DNA of 64,000 bases from Terasakiella brassicae (GTDB taxonomy: Bacteria > Pseudomonadota > Alphaproteobacteria > Rhodospirillales > Terasakiellaceae): positions 17,936-81,935 of the forward strand of contig NZ_BMHV01000018.1 in NCBI RefSeq assembly GCF_014641495.1, written 5' to 3'. Below are positions 20,759 to 30,729 of the stretch, piece after piece. Position numbers and translations under genes: made by a program. Each line of letters starts with the position of its first letter. The stretch's first letter is position 1. The notes under the pieces were generated by a model. That model saw only the letters and a list, made by a program, of their open reading frames with translations. It was not told the origin of the DNA and did no database searches.

Positions 20759-21808
20759 TTATTTCATTTCTAAAGGTTTTGGCGTTGTCGCGCTTGACTT
20801 AGGTAAAATCGGATACTCGATTTTTGGCTGATCGCCCGTTAAAGTGCGCAAGAAAGCTGTGATAGACTCAACTTCTTTTTCAGACAGTTTTTCACCTAAC
20901 TGGCTTGTTCCCATAATGGAAACCGCCTGTTTCAGGTCCCAAACCTTACCGGAATGGAAATAAGGCGCTGTCAATTCAATGTTACGCAACGGTGCAGCAC
21001 GGAAGACATAGGAATCATCGGCGGTTTCGGTAACAGCAAAACGACCTTTGTCGCCTTCGGGCAAAATTTCAGAACCGGGTTTTTCAACAACACCGAACGG
21101 GTAATACCCTTCGCCACCAAAGTTTGTGCCGGCATGACACGCCACGCAGCCTTTTTCCATAAACAGATCAAGACCTTCGGCTTCCACTTTATTCAGGGCG
21201 GATTTATCCCCCATCAGGAACTGGTCAAATTTGGAATTTGGTGTAATCAAGGTGGCTTCGAATGCCTCAATTGCGCGCGCCATATTATCAAAGCTTACCG
21301 GATCTTTATCGTTCGGGAAGGCTTTGGCAAACATGGCGACATAATCGGGCATGCTTTTCAATGTTTCCACAACGCGTTCGGGCTTGTTGTTCATTTCAAC
21401 ACCGGCCTGAACCGGACCTTTGGCCTGTGCTTTCAAATCCGCTGCACGACCATCCCAGAACTGGGCAATGTTGAACACGGCATTGAAAGCGGTTGGTGCA
21501 TTACGCGGCCCCTTGGCCCAACCATGACCGATGGATGTTTCCAGGTTGTCATCCCCGCCCATACCAACGTTATGGCAGGTGTTACAGCTGATCAAATGAC
21601 TGGCAGACAAACGCGGGTCCATAAACAGCATTTTACCAAGTTCGACTTTATCGGAAGTCACTTTGTTGTCGGCAATTTCCGGCACAGTCGTCGGAATAGC
21701 CTTAAAACTTTCTTTTGCGCGTGCCAGTAGATCGTCAGCCGCCATTGCCGGCTGTACGAATGCGCATGTGGCTGCAATAAGCGATAATCCTACAAAGATA
21801 CGTTTCAT
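20759..21808 (-). CDS. ccpA: di-haem cytochrome c peroxidase
   Basis: 349 residues from ATG 21808 (GGAGAAGACA upstream). Signal peptide MKRIFVGLSLIAATCA with cleavage after AMA, so periplasmic. Two c-type haem motifs, CNTCH at 75-79 and CVACH at 221-225, with the 'MDPRLSASHLISCNTCH' and 'FWDGRA' blocks of bacterial CcpA/MauG-type peroxidases. It reduces hydrogen peroxide with electrons from cytochrome c. Needs the Ccm system, of which ccmAB is nearby. It heads an operon with oxyR, with an OxyR-type site about 100 bases upstream. Confidence 0.95.
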   Translation of the reverse strand: MKRIFVGLSLIAATCAFVQPAMAADDLLARAKESFKAIPTTVPEIADNKVTSDKVELGKMLFMDPRLSASHLISCNTCHNVGMGGDDNLETSIGHGWAKGPRNAPTAFNAVFNIAQFWDGRAADLKAQAKGPVQAGVEMNNKPERVVETLKSMPDYVAMFAKAFPNDKDPVSFDNMARAIEAFEATLITPNSKFDQFLMGDKSALNKVEAEGLDLFMEKGCVACHAGTNFGGEGYYPFGVVEKPGSEILPEGDKGRFAVTETADDSYVFRAAPLRNIELTAPYFHSGKVWDLKQAVSIMGTSQLGEKLSEKEVESITAFLRTLTGDQPKIEYPILPKSSATTPKPLEMK

Positions 21809-21909
21809 TGTCTTCTCCATTAGTGAAACGGTATCCGGGGCATAACACCCCGACCCCACCCCCCAAAGATGGGCAGGTCAATGATGTAGAATTAGTCAAA
21901 TGAAAGGAA

Positions 21910-21946
21910 ATACTATTAATCAATCCAGACCATAGAAAAAAACTAT
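21910..21946 (-). promoter_or_regulatory. OxyR-type binding site upstream of the cytochrome c peroxidase gene
   Basis: Two 15-base elements separated by seven bases match the tetramer-binding layout of OxyR (ATAG-N7-CTAT, N7, ATAG-N7-CTAT). They are ATAC-TATTAAT-CAAT at 21910-21924 and ATAG-AAAAAAA-CTAT at 21932-21946; the second is perfect in its outer tetrads and the first has two changes. The site is 102-138 bases before the peroxidase start, in a gene pair that encodes OxyR itself. Confidence 0.75.
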
Positions 21947-21963
21947 GTTCTAGTCATAAAAAT

Positions 21964-22001
21964 AAAGAACCCGGCTGGTTCAATCACCTGCCGGGTTCTT
22001 T
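21964..22001 (-). terminator. Rho-independent terminator of leuCDB
   Basis: On the minus strand AAAGAACCCGGC pairs perfectly with GCCGGGTTCTTT (12 bp, 14-base loop), followed by ATTTTTATG. It lies 23 bases after leuB, between leuB and the OxyR site of the next operon. Confidence 0.9.
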
Positions 22002-22023
22002 AGAAAAGGCTTGAGCAAATCTG

Positions 22024-23133
22024 TTAGACGAGTTTATTTAACTCGGCAATCAGCGCATCGCCCATTGCTGCACAACCGACTTGTTGCATACCAGCCTGCA
22101 TGATATCGCCGGTGCGAATACCCGCATTCAGGACATTTTGGACACCTTGATCCAACAGGTCGGCTTCTGCCCCCATGTCAAAGCTGTAACGCAAGCACAT
22201 GGAGAACGACAAGATCGTTGCCAACGGGTTGGCAAGGTCTTGACCTGCAATATCCGGGGCTGAACCGTGGACCGGCTCGTACATCGCGCGGACCTTGCCA
22301 TTTTCATCCTTACCGGACAAAGATGCAGACGGCAGCATCCCCAGTGAACCGGTCAACATGGCTGCGCAATCGGACAGCAGATCGCCAAACAGGTTATCTG
22401 TCAGGATCACGTCGAATTGTTTGGGGTTACGCACCAACTGCATGGCGCAGTTATCGGCATACATATGTTCCAATTGGACATCTGCATATTCTTCTGCATG
22501 CAGTTTGGTCACAACTTCACGCCAGAATTTACCGGATTCCATAACGTTGGCTTTTTCAACGGAATGGACTTTATTGCCGCGTTTTTTCGCCAGATCAAAG
22601 GCCACATGCGCCGCACGGATGATTTCTGCATCCGTATAGACTTGTGTGTCAAACCCTTTGCGACCACCACCGGGCAGGTCTTCCACGCCACGCGGTTCAC
22701 CGAAATAGACACCACTGGTCAATTCACGCATGATCAGGATATCCAGACCACGAACCACTTCGTCCTTCAGGGTTGATGCGTCAACAAGCGCATCAAAGAC
22801 CATCGCCGGGCGCAGGTTGGCAAACAGGTCCATTTCCTTGCGCAGGCGCAGCAGGCCGGCTTCGGGGCGGGCATGACGTTCCACGTTATCCCATTTCGGG
22901 CCACCGACAGCACCCAGCATAACCGCATCCGCCGCCATTGCATCGGCAACGGTTTCGTCTGTAACAGCGCATTTATGCGCTTCGTAGCAGGCACCACCGA
23001 CGAGGCCTTCGGTAATATTAAAATTGACGGAACGGTTTTTTGTCAGCCAATCAATGATTTTACGGACTTGACCCATGACTTCCGGGCCAATGCCGTCACC
23101 CGGCAAGAACAACAGGTTTTTAGCATCGGACAT
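22024..23133 (-). CDS. leuB: 3-isopropylmalate dehydrogenase
   Basis: 369 residues. Catalyses NAD-dependent oxidative decarboxylation of 3-isopropylmalate in leucine synthesis. '[19 protein letters not shown]' at the N terminus, '[24 protein letters not shown]', the '[14 protein letters not shown]' loop that marks LeuB rather than isocitrate dehydrogenase, and the NAD-binding '[13 protein letters not shown]' near residue 290 are present. Last gene of leuC-leuD-leuB. Confidence 0.97.
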   Translation of the reverse strand: MSDAKNLLFLPGDGIGPEVMGQVRKIIDWLTKNRSVNFNITEGLVGGACYEAHKCAVTDETVADAMAADAVMLGAVGGPKWDNVERHARPEAGLLRLRKEMDLFANLRPAMVFDALVDASTLKDEVVRGLDILIMRELTSGVYFGEPRGVEDLPGGGRKGFDTQVYTDAEIIRAAHVAFDLAKKRGNKVHSVEKANVMESGKFWREVVTKLHAEEYADVQLEHMYADNCAMQLVRNPKQFDVILTDNLFGDLLSDCAAMLTGSLGMLPSASLSGKDENGKVRAMYEPVHGSAPDIAGQDLANPLATILSFSMCLRYSFDMGAEADLLDQGVQNVLNAGIRTGDIMQAGMQQVGCAAMGDALIAELNKLV

Positions 23134-23149
23134 ATTGTCTTTCCCTTAA

Positions 23150-23761
23150 TTAACGAACCAACCACGGCATAGAGGCCGCGCGTTGTTCTTCAAAATTTTT
23201 GATCTGTTCTTCGCGTTGCAAGGTCAACCCGACATCGTCCAGACCTTCGATCAGACAGTGCTTGCGGAACGGGTCTACATCAAATTTGATGGTGCCGCCG
23301 TCCGGGCCTTTAATTTCCTGATTTTCAAGATCAATTGTGATGGTCGCGTTTGCCCCGCGTGAGGCATCGTCCATCAACTTATCAATATCTTCTTTCGGCA
23401 AACGGATCGGCAGAATACCGTTCTTGAAACAGTTATTATGGAAGATATCGGCGAAGCTTGTAGAAATCACACAACGGATCCCGAAATCAGCAATGGCCCA
23501 CGGGGCGTGTTCGCGCGAGGACCCGCAACCGAAATTATCCCCAGCGATAATGATCTTGGCATTACGGTACGGTTCTTTGTTAAGAACAAAATCCGGTTTT
23601 TCCGAACCGTCTTGGTTGTAGCGCATTTCGTCAAACAAATGCACACCCAGACCGGAACGCTTAATGGTCTTGAGGAACAGTTTCGGAATGATCATATCGG
23701 TATCGATGTTGATCAACGGCATCGGTGCAGCGATACCGGTCAGTGTGGTGAACTTTTCCAT
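23150..23761 (-). CDS. leuD: 3-isopropylmalate dehydratase small subunit
   Basis: 203 residues, the swivel subunit that partners LeuC in isomerising 2- to 3-isopropylmalate. '[21 protein letters not shown]' at the start and '[17 protein letters not shown]' are diagnostic. It sits four bases downstream of leuC and 16 bases before leuB, so all three genes form one transcript. Confidence 0.97.
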   Translation of the reverse strand: MEKFTTLTGIAAPMPLINIDTDMIIPKLFLKTIKRSGLGVHLFDEMRYNQDGSEKPDFVLNKEPYRNAKIIIAGDNFGCGSSREHAPWAIADFGIRCVISTSFADIFHNNCFKNGILPIRLPKEDIDKLMDDASRGANATITIDLENQEIKGPDGGTIKFDVDPFRKHCLIEGLDDVGLTLQREEQIKNFEEQRAASMPWLVR

Positions 23762-23765
23762 GTTC

Positions 23766-25190
23766 TTAGTTCCCCTCTTTCAACAAGTCGCGAACGTCTG
23801 TCAGTTTGCCGGTGATTGCAGCTGCGGCAGCCATTTCCGGGCTGACCAGATGGGTGCGCGAATCACGGCCCTGACGGCCTTCGAAGTTACGGTTGGATGT
23901 GGATGCACAACGTTCCCCCGGTGCCAGACGATCATCGTTCATCGCCAGACACATGGAACAACCGGCCTCACGCCAGTCAAAACCGGCTTCGATAAAGATT
24001 TGATCCAAACCTTCTTCTTCAGCGATTTCTTTGACCAGACCGGAGCCCGGAACCACCATTGCTTTCATTCCGTCAGCCACTTTACGGCCCTTTGCAACCG
24101 CAGCAGCCGCCCGTAAATCTTCAATACGACCGTTCGTACAGGAACCGATGAAAACGTGATCGACTTCGATTTCATTCAGCGGCGTGCCTGCTTCCAGCCC
24201 CATATATTTGAGGGCGCGTTCAATCGCACTGGCTTTGCCTGCATCGCGTGCCTCAGCCGGGGATGGTACTTTTGCCGTAATCGGCAAGGCATCTTCCGGG
24301 CTGGTGCCCCATGTCACATAAGGAACCAGATCTTCCGCCTTGATGATAACGGTTTCGTCGTAAACCGCACCTTCATCAGACTTCAATGTTTTCCAATATT
24401 CAATGGCAGCTTCCCATGCCGCCCCTTTCGGGGACATCGGGCGACCTTTTACATAATTGATGGTTTTTTCGTCCACAGCGATCAAACCGCCACGGGCACC
24501 GCCTTCAATGGCCATATTACAAACCGTCATACGGCCTTCCATAGACAGGTCCATAATTGCCTGACCGGTAAATTCGATCACGCAACCTGTCCCGCCAGCC
24601 GTACCGATTTTGCCGATAATCGCCAGAATCAGATCTTTAGCAGTAACACCCGGCGGCAAAGCGCCTTCAACACGGACTTCCATGTTTTTGGATTTTTTCT
24701 GCAACAAGGTTTGCGTTGCCAGAACGTGTTCAACCTCGGACGTCCCGATACCGAAGGCAAGGGAGCCAAAGGCCCCATGCGTTGCCGTATGGGAATCCCC
24801 ACATACGATTGTGGCACCCGGCAGTGTGAACCCTTGTTCAGGTCCAACGATATGCACAACACCTTGACGAATATCATCCATCGCAAAATAGGGAACGCCA
24901 AAATCTTTGGTATTTTTTTCCAGCGCTTCAACCTGAATACGTGATTCCTCGTTGGTAATCACAATACCGTTCGAACGGTCAGATGTCGGGATATTGTGGT
25001 CGGCAACAGCGAGGGTCAGTTCCGGGTGGCGTACCTTACGCCCCGCCAAACGTAGCCCTTCGAAGGCCTGCGGTGAGGTCACTTCATGTACCATGTGGCG
25101 ATCGATGAAGATCAGACTTGTACCATCGTCCTGTGTTTCAATCAGATGGCTGTCCCAGATCTTGTCAAAGAGTGTACGGGGGTTGCCCAT
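23766..25190 (-). CDS. leuC: 3-isopropylmalate dehydratase large subunit
   Basis: 474 residues of the aconitase superfamily. Cluster-binding cysteines appear in '[17 protein letters not shown]' and 'CSMCLAMND', and '[14 protein letters not shown]' is the N-terminal signature. Binds a [4Fe-4S] cluster and forms the isomerase with LeuD. The ATG at 25190 follows GGAGAAG. First gene of the leu operon; no leader peptide rich in leucine codons was recognised upstream. Confidence 0.97.
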   Translation of the reverse strand: MGNPRTLFDKIWDSHLIETQDDGTSLIFIDRHMVHEVTSPQAFEGLRLAGRKVRHPELTLAVADHNIPTSDRSNGIVITNEESRIQVEALEKNTKDFGVPYFAMDDIRQGVVHIVGPEQGFTLPGATIVCGDSHTATHGAFGSLAFGIGTSEVEHVLATQTLLQKKSKNMEVRVEGALPPGVTAKDLILAIIGKIGTAGGTGCVIEFTGQAIMDLSMEGRMTVCNMAIEGGARGGLIAVDEKTINYVKGRPMSPKGAAWEAAIEYWKTLKSDEGAVYDETVIIKAEDLVPYVTWGTSPEDALPITAKVPSPAEARDAGKASAIERALKYMGLEAGTPLNEIEVDHVFIGSCTNGRIEDLRAAAAVAKGRKVADGMKAMVVPGSGLVKEIAEEEGLDQIFIEAGFDWREAGCSMCLAMNDDRLAPGERCASTSNRNFEGRQGRDSRTHLVSPEMAAAAAITGKLTDVRDLLKEGN

Positions 25191-25635
25191 GTCGTTCTTC
25201 TCCGAATGAGTTCGAATGTCTAATATCTATATAAGAAATGCGCCCCTTCTATAAAAGTTTTAAGGCGAAAGGTCACGCACTTTATCTTAATGTCGTTTAT
25301 GGGTTGAAAATTAATCAAATTCATATCGCTATCGCCCTTTGGAAAGCAAGAATATTTCTTCTTTTTCAAGGCTGCGAATCGTTCTTTCCCCATAACATGG
25401 GGATCTGAAAGAAAGCCTTGCGCACAGAATGGAATGATTCCACCTGTCAGCGCACAACCAAAAAGCACTTTTTTGTTATTTCAGCCATTCAGGCTGGAAT
25501 TCATTACAAGCTATATATGCATTTGATAAGCGCCCAAATAGAATGGTGAACCAAAAAGAATTGCTACGGTTGAATATTGGAATTTCTTTACCAATTTAGC
25601 CGTTTCGTGTTTGGAAAACACCGGACAAATGATTA
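25191..25635. other. non-coding stretch between leuC and the Ner-like gene
   Basis: 445 bases, AT-rich. It must hold the leuC promoter. A minus-strand open frame of 82 codons (25220-25468) has no recognisable ribosome-binding site or family resemblance and is not called. Near the Ner gene end, GTGTTT-N3-AAACAC (about 25606-25620) could form a small hairpin, without a T run. No repeats, tRNA or attachment site seen. Confidence 0.5.
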
Positions 25636-25896
25636 TCATTCTGCCAGTCGATTTGGGGGTATGCGACGACCATCTTCACTGTACCACTCAGGCCATAATG
25701 AATGGAGAGGGACACCGAGACAATCTGCAATAATTTTATTTCCAGTCGGCTGGGGACGAATAAGCGCAGCACGTACGACGGAGTCTGATACACCATGACA
25801 ACGCGCCAAGGAAGCCATTGAGCCAACTTTTTTCCGAACGGCGGCTTTTACATCTTCCGGGTGCGCGTTTTTGGTTCTGCATGTTGAGTACGGCAT
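25636..25896 (-). CDS. Ner/Nlp-family winged DNA-binding protein
   Basis: 86 residues with a small helical DNA-binding domain like Mu Ner and the Nlp/SfsB proteins: 'HPEDVKAAVRKK.GSMASLAR.HGVSDSVVR.AL..P...GNKIIADCLGVPLHSLWPEWY', ending in the family's 'GRRIPPNR'. The start ATG follows GGGGATT. In Mu, Ner shuts down early transcription opposite the C repressor. Here it is divergent, across 235 bases, from an S24-type repressor gene. No transposase, capsid or tail gene accompanies it. It may be a domesticated regulator or a phage remnant. Confidence 0.82.
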   Translation of the reverse strand: MPYSTCRTKNAHPEDVKAAVRKKVGSMASLARCHGVSDSVVRAALIRPQPTGNKIIADCLGVPLHSLWPEWYSEDGRRIPPNRLAE

Positions 25897-26131
25897 AGAA
25901 TCCCCAAATTCTGGTCCGGTATATTTCCGGATTTTTTTGGTTACACAATTATCACGATCGGGATGAGAACTCTAAATGGCAAACCAACCAACTTTTTCAT
26001 CCCAACGAATAGAGTATGCCATATATGGGAAAAACAAATCTAGAGATTTTATGTTTCAATATTCAATCTCAAGACCAACATAAAAAATCTTTCCCACGGC
26101 CCCATAATACGACTTCGAGGGAGATTTCGTT
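25897..26131. promoter_or_regulatory. divergent control region of the Ner-like and S24 repressor genes
   Basis: AT-rich, with several dyad arms. GGGATGA (about 25960) faces TCATCCC (about 25997). TGGGAAAA (about 26025) faces TTTCCCA (about 26090), and the latter arms extend into similar ATTTTATG and CATAAAAAAT tracts. This is what one expects of a region bound by both encoded regulators, but individual operators cannot be fixed from one sequence. Confidence 0.4.
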
Positions 26132-26791
26132 TTGACCGATCAATTGCAAGTACGCCTGAAAGAAATTGCCAAGGAATGCGGTGGCAATCGCGCCCTTTGT
26201 GAAAAATCAGGCGTATCCGAACGCACATTCGCCAACTGGTTGGCCGGATCAAGCGAACCCAAAATTATCGGTATCGCCGCAATCGCCCAGGCCGCAGGCG
26301 TTACAATCGACTGGCTTGTCACAGGGGCCAAACCCAAACAACCACTTGGCACACGTGTCGACGACACCTTTGCCATTGTTCATGTTCCGGTCATCAGCAA
26401 GGACTTGAAAGAGTCTGACAAATCCTTCAACGAACGGCTGGTCTTGCAAAACCATATGCCTTTTTCGAAATCTTTTCTCGAAGAACGTCTGGGACATCAG
26501 GAATTTGATCAACTCTGTCTTTTCAAAGTTCATGGCGATTCAATGGATTACACCATGAGTAGCGGGGATTACGTTCTTGTTGACCGTGCCCAGACCAAAC
26601 TTGAAGACGGCATCTATGCCTTTATCTTTAAAGACCAGATTAACATCAAGCGGATTATCAACATTATAGACGGGGTTGAGGTTATCAGCGACAATCAAGC
26701 CCTTTATCCGCCCTATCTTATCAAAAACAATCACCTTCATCAGATGCAGGTTATCGGACGCGCGCTGTGGGTCGGAAAAAACATTCCCTAA
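26132..26791 (+). CDS. phage-type repressor: XRE-like helix-turn-helix plus S24 peptidase domain
   Basis: 219 residues from TTG 26132, supported by GAGGGAG eight bases upstream. Residues 1-62 form a helix-turn-helix of the C-repressor type (GGNRALCEKSGVSERTFANWLAG). Residues 80-215 form a LexA/S24 domain with Ser137 (GDSM) and a lysine at 173 (NIKR), so the catalytic dyad spacing of LexA-type proteases is kept. It could therefore respond to RecA filaments, but no Ala-Gly or Cys-Gly cleavage site stands out. It is divergent from the Ner-like gene, and the two look like an isolated immunity switch. Confidence 0.85.
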   Translation: MTDQLQVRLKEIAKECGGNRALCEKSGVSERTFANWLAGSSEPKIIGIAAIAQAAGVTIDWLVTGAKPKQPLGTRVDDTFAIVHVPVISKDLKESDKSFNERLVLQNHMPFSKSFLEERLGHQEFDQLCLFKVHGDSMDYTMSSGDYVLVDRAQTKLEDGIYAFIFKDQINIKRIINIIDGVEVISDNQALYPPYLIKNNHLHQMQVIGRALWVGKNIP

Positions 26792-26834
26792 ACGCACTAT
26801 GCCTGTTTCTGCACACAGGCCCTAAAAAAGCGAA

Positions 26835-26883
26835 AAGCGCCGCGTCCTTTACGCTCGACAAGTGAGCAAAGGACACGGCGCTT
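26835..26883 (-). terminator. Rho-independent terminator of the ffh-rplS operon
   Basis: A 16-bp stem (AAGCGCCGCGTCCTTT at 26835-26850 with AAAGGACACGGCGCTT at 26868-26883, one mismatch/wobble) is followed on the minus strand by TTCGCTTTTTTAG. It lies about 105 bases after rplS. Confidence 0.85.
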
Positions 26884-26988
26884 GCCAACAGTGGCTCTTC
26901 TACTTACACAAAGCAGAGAGAAACCGAGAGGTCGTCTGTTCGAAAAGGGGCGCTGCCATTTCTTTGAAACAGAAACGCCAACACTTTT

Positions 26989-27351
26989 TTACCAGTCTTT
27001 TTTCTCGGCGATACGAGCAGCTTTACCCGTACGGCCACGCAAGTAGTAAAGTTTCGCCCGGCGAACGTCACCACGGCGAACCACGTTAATTTCTGCGAGG
27101 TTCGGGGAGTACAGCGGGAATACGCGCTCTACGCCTTCACCGAAAGACAGTTTACGCAGTGTGAAAGCAGAGTTGATGCCATCGTTTTTACGTGCAATGC
27201 AAACGCCTTCAAACGCTTGTAAACGCTCACGATCGCCTTCTTTTACGCGAACTTGCACACGCAGGGTGTCACCTGCGCCGAATTTCGGGATTTCACGTTC
27301 AGCAGTTTGCTTTTCAATCTGCTCTTTACCGAGTTGTTCTACAATATTCAT
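26989..27351 (-). CDS. rplS: 50S ribosomal protein L19
   Basis: 120 residues. '[33 protein letters not shown]' and '[43 protein letters not shown]' are the L19 core. It helps form the 30S-50S bridge. Last gene of ffh-rpsP-rimM-trmD-rplS, 53 bases after trmD. Confidence 0.98.
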   Translation of the reverse strand: MNIVEQLGKEQIEKQTAEREIPKFGAGDTLRVQVRVKEGDRERLQAFEGVCIARKNDGINSAFTLRKLSFGEGVERVFPLYSPNLAEINVVRRGDVRRAKLYYLRGRTGKAARIAEKKDW

Positions 27352-27404
27352 GGTCTCGACCTTCTAAAAAAGGAGTGATCTCAGTCAATGGAGAGGTGCC
27401 GATC

Positions 27405-28133
27405 TCAGGCACTTCCTTTGGTTTCTTTGCAGTAGGCTTCCCACAGATCGGGGCGGCGGTCCTGCGTAATGCGTTGTGCCTGACTTTTACGCCAAGCCAG
27501 AATTTTTTCGTGATGCCCGGATAACAGGGTTTCAGGAACTTCACGTCCCCGCCACACACGCGGGCGGGTATAATGCGGATATTCCAGAAGCCCGGCTTCA
27601 AAGCTTTCGTCCTCGTGGCTGGCTTCTTTGCCGATCACACCGGGCAGCAGACGCACACAGGCATCCAACAACACGGTTGCAGCAGATTCACCGCCGGAAA
27701 GAACGTAATCTCCGATACTGATTTCTTCCAGATCATCATGCTCATCCAGAACACGTTGATCAATGCCTTCATAGCGACCGCAAAGCAAAATTACGCCCGG
27801 CCCTTCAGCCAGTTCGCGCACTTTTTCCTGCGTCAATGTTTTGCCACGCGGTGTTAAAAACACCTTCCTGGCCATTGGGAAACGAACCGAGGCCGCCTCC
27901 AACGCATCCGCAACCACATCGGGTCGCATCACCATACCGGCACCACCGCCACAAGGGGTATCGTCCACTGTATTATGTTTGTCTGTCGCAAAATCGCGGA
28001 TCTGGAGGGTATCCAATGACCAACGACCTTCTTCCAGCCCCCGTCCCACCAAGGAATGCCCCAGCATACCGGGAAACATTTCGGGAAAAAGCGTCAACAC
28101 ACAAGCCGTCCAAGGCAACAATTGAGGGCTCAT
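27405..28133 (-). CDS. trmD: tRNA (guanine-37-N1)-methyltransferase
   Basis: 242 residues of the trefoil-knot SPOUT family. '[22 protein letters not shown]', '[17 protein letters not shown]', '[13 protein letters not shown]' and '[10 protein letters not shown]' are the AdoMet-knot and tRNA-binding motifs. Methylates G37 next to the anticodon to prevent frameshifting. Its ATG overlaps the rimM stop (ATGA), so the two are translationally coupled. Confidence 0.98.
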   Translation of the reverse strand: MSPQLLPWTACVLTLFPEMFPGMLGHSLVGRGLEEGRWSLDTLQIRDFATDKHNTVDDTPCGGGAGMVMRPDVVADALEAASVRFPMARKVFLTPRGKTLTQEKVRELAEGPGVILLCGRYEGIDQRVLDEHDDLEEISIGDYVLSGGESAATVLLDACVRLLPGVIGKEASHEDESFEAGLLEYPHYTRPRVWRGREVPETLLSGHHEKILAWRKSQAQRITQDRRPDLWEAYCKETKGSA

Positions 28134-28726
28134 TGCGAGTCCTCCTTGCCTTTCGCCTTTGGCGGCTTTTGGCGTTTTTTCTTTTTCTCTTCCGGCAACA
28201 GTCCTTCCGGTGGATCGACGACGACACGCCCTTTTTCAATATCCACAATCGGTACAATTGCCTTGGTGAACGGCACCATAATCAGTGCCCCTTCTTTGGG
28301 GAGAATTTCCAGCATGTCGCCCGCACCGAAATCAAACACTGCACGCACAGTTCCAAGGGTCTTGCCACTGGTCGTTTTGACCGCCAGACCGATTAGGTCC
28401 GCGTGGTAAAATTCCTCGTCCCCGGCATCAGGTAATTCGCTACGTGAGACATAAAGACGTTCGCCTTTCAGCAATTCAGCCGCTTCACGCGTTTGCACAC
28501 CTTCAACTTTGACAATCAATTCGCCTTTGCCTGTATGGCTGACAACCTCGATTTCATAAGTTCGGGATGCATCCTCGCTTTGCAACACCTTAAAGGCCGC
28601 AACGTCATCTGGATTTTCAGTAAAGCTTTTCAGACGCATGGCCCCGCTTACACCGTGCGCGGACGAAAAAGCCGCCACGCAAACGCGCGCACTTTCATTA
28701 TCCTGTATGGGTGTGTGTGAAGACAT
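28130..28726 (-). CDS. rimM: ribosome maturation factor RimM
   Basis: 198 residues from ATG 28726. N-terminal RimM beta-barrel ('[23 protein letters not shown]') and C-terminal PRC barrel ('[12 protein letters not shown]', '[31 protein letters not shown]') are both present, followed by a lysine-rich tail. Assists 30S head assembly through protein S19. It overlaps trmD by four bases and lies 45 bases after rpsP. Confidence 0.97.
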   Translation of the reverse strand: MSSHTPIQDNESARVCVAAFSSAHGVSGAMRLKSFTENPDDVAAFKVLQSEDASRTYEIEVVSHTGKGELIVKVEGVQTREAAELLKGERLYVSRSELPDAGDEEFYHADLIGLAVKTTSGKTLGTVRAVFDFGAGDMLEILPKEGALIMVPFTKAIVPIVDIEKGRVVVDPPEGLLPEEKKKKRQKPPKAKGKEDSQ

Positions 28727-28771
28727 GATCTGTAAATCTCTATCCAAAAACGAAAAAATTCAAAAGAAGAC

Positions 28772-29191
28772 TTAAGCTTCAGCAGCTTCTTCAGCCGGTG
28801 CAGCAGCGGCAGCAGCGGCTTCTTCAGCAGCAGCTTTTGCAGCTTCTTCAGCTTCGCGGCGTTTCTCTTCTTTTTCCTCGATACGCATTTTAGTCTTTTC
28901 AGACTGTTCCGCTTTTTTGGTTTGCTGCGGAATAGCACGTTCGGCTTTACCGGCATTTACCAAGAAACGCAGAACGCGATCAGACGGCTTCGCGCCTTGA
29001 GCGATCCAGTAATCAACGCGTTCGATGTTCATGTTCACGCGGTTTTCGTCGTCTTTGGCCAGCATCGGGTTGTATGTGCCGACTTTCTCAATGAAACGGC
29101 CATCACGCGGAGCGCGCTTGTCTGCAACAACGATACGATAGAACGGGCGCTTTTTAGCCCCGCCACGTGCCAAACGGATTGTAAGAGCCAT
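28772..29191 (-). CDS. rpsP: 30S ribosomal protein S16 with Ala/Glu-rich C-terminal extension
   Basis: 139 residues. Residues 1-82 are canonical S16 ([24 protein letters not shown]). The rest is a charged then alanine/glutamate-rich tail ([17 protein letters not shown]) absent from the short S16 of E. coli but common in alphaproteobacteria. The tail should be helical and exposed. Second gene of the operon, 68 bases after ffh. Confidence 0.97.
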   Translation of the reverse strand: MALTIRLARGGAKKRPFYRIVVADKRAPRDGRFIEKVGTYNPMLAKDDENRVNMNIERVDYWIAQGAKPSDRVLRFLVNAGKAERAIPQQTKKAEQSEKTKMRIEEKEEKRREAEEAAKAAAEEAAAAAAAPAEEAAEA

Positions 29192-29259
29192 TGTTGGTCT
29201 TTCCTATGGTTTGGGTTTAGTACAAAAGGTTAAATCGAAAATTCAAACATCAAAGGCCT

Positions 29260-30708
29260 TCACTTTTTGAAAGGCGGCAGTCCCGGTGGCAAGCCACCCT
29301 GTCCACCCAGACCATCCAGTCCGGGCAAACCGTTGAGCCCACCCGGCGGCATCGCGCCCCCCGGTCCACCCATCATGCCGCCCAATTTGCCGAGCAGGCC
29401 TTTTTTATTCATCTTTCCGACTTTTTTCATGACGGTTGCCGTTTGCTGATATTGTTTCAGCAACTTGTTCACGTCCTGAACTGTGAGGCCGCAGCCTGCC
29501 GCGATACGCTGGCGGCGCGATGCCTTGATAATCTTGGGATTTTGACGCTCTTTTACCGTCATGGATAGAATGATTGCTTGTTGGCGGGCAATCATCTTGT
29601 CGTCCACCTTGGCTTCGGCCAGTTGTTTTTTCATCTTGCCGATACCGGGCAACATACCCAGCAATCCGTCCACATCACCCATCTTGCGAATTTGATTGAG
29701 CTGTTCCAGCATATCTTCCAGCGTGAACAAGCCTTTCATAACCCGTTTGGCTAAGGCTTCGGCCTTATCCTGTTCGATGGTTTCCTGTGCTTTTTCCACC
29801 AACGAGACCACATCGCCCATACCGAGGATACGACCAGCCACACGATCTGCGTGGAAAGCTTCCAACTCGTTAATTTTTTCACCGACACCCATCACCTTGA
29901 TCGGTGCGCCGGTGACTTCTTTCATGGACAAGGCCGCACCACCGCGCGCATCGCCGTCCACACGGGTCAGGGCAATACCGGTAATGCCGATCTTGTCATT
30001 AAATTCCTTGGCAACATTGACAGAATCCTGCCCGGTCATGGCATCCGTAACCAACAGGGTTTCCGCCGGGTTGGCAACGTCACGAACCTGTGCGACTTCA
30101 TCCATCAGTTTTTCATCAATATGCAGACGACCTGCCGTATCGAGGATAACCACGTCATAACCGCCCTTACGGGCCTCAACCATCGCACGTTTGGCAATGG
30201 CAACCGGTTGTTCGCCAAAGACGATCGGCAACGAGTTCAACTCCGCCTGTTTGGCGAGGACCTCAAGCTGCTGCTGAGCGGCCGGGCGATAAACATCAAG
30301 GCTGGCCAGCAAAACTTTTTTGCGCTCTTTCTTCTTGAGCATCAGACCGATTTTGGCAGAGGTGGTTGTTTTACCCGCACCTTGCAGACCAACCATCAAA
30401 ATCGCAACCGGGGGAACGGCCTTCAGATTAATCGCCGTATCATCCGAACCCAGCATTTCAACCATGCAGTCATGCACGATCTTAATGACCATCTGGCCCG
30501 GATTAATCCCTTTCAAGACTTCTTCGCCAATTGCCTTTTCTTTAGCTTTTTTGACAAAATCTTTCACAACCGACAGGGCAACATCGGCTTCCAGCAAAGC
30601 AACGCGTACTTCGCGCATCGCCTCGCTAACGTCAGACTCAGACAATGAGCCACGTTTTGTGAGTTTATCAAAAATGCCGCCAAGGCGACTCTGAAGACTT
30701 TCAAACAT
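29260..30708 (-). CDS. ffh: signal recognition particle protein Ffh
   Basis: 482 residues from ATG 30708 (MFESLQSRLGGIFDKL). N domain, then the G domain with GLQGAGKTT, DTAGR and TRVDGDARGG, then the methionine-rich M domain that binds 4.5S RNA and signal peptides. The C terminus is a Gly/Pro/Met-rich tail (GGMMGGPGGAMPPGG). GTPase that delivers nascent membrane proteins to FtsY. First gene of the ribosome/SRP operon. The 4.5S RNA gene is not in the window. Confidence 0.98.
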   Translation of the reverse strand: MFESLQSRLGGIFDKLTKRGSLSESDVSEAMREVRVALLEADVALSVVKDFVKKAKEKAIGEEVLKGINPGQMVIKIVHDCMVEMLGSDDTAINLKAVPPVAILMVGLQGAGKTTTSAKIGLMLKKKERKKVLLASLDVYRPAAQQQLEVLAKQAELNSLPIVFGEQPVAIAKRAMVEARKGGYDVVILDTAGRLHIDEKLMDEVAQVRDVANPAETLLVTDAMTGQDSVNVAKEFNDKIGITGIALTRVDGDARGGAALSMKEVTGAPIKVMGVGEKINELEAFHADRVAGRILGMGDVVSLVEKAQETIEQDKAEALAKRVMKGLFTLEDMLEQLNQIRKMGDVDGLLGMLPGIGKMKKQLAEAKVDDKMIARQQAIILSMTVKERQNPKIIKASRRQRIAAGCGLTVQDVNKLLKQYQQTATVMKKVGKMNKKGLLGKLGGMMGGPGGAMPPGGLNGLPGLDGLGGQGGLPPGLPPFKK

Positions 30709-30729
30709 ATTAAATCCCAACGCAAAACG

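Noticed and set aside
25220..25468. An 82-codon minus-strand frame upstream of leuC
   Set aside because: No ribosome-binding site, atypical composition and no recognisable homology; overlaps the probable leuC promoter region.
25191..26988. A prophage around the Ner-like and S24 repressor genes
   Set aside because: No integrase, transposase, structural or lysis genes, and no attachment-site direct repeats; housekeeping operons resume on both sides. Kept as an isolated regulator pair only.
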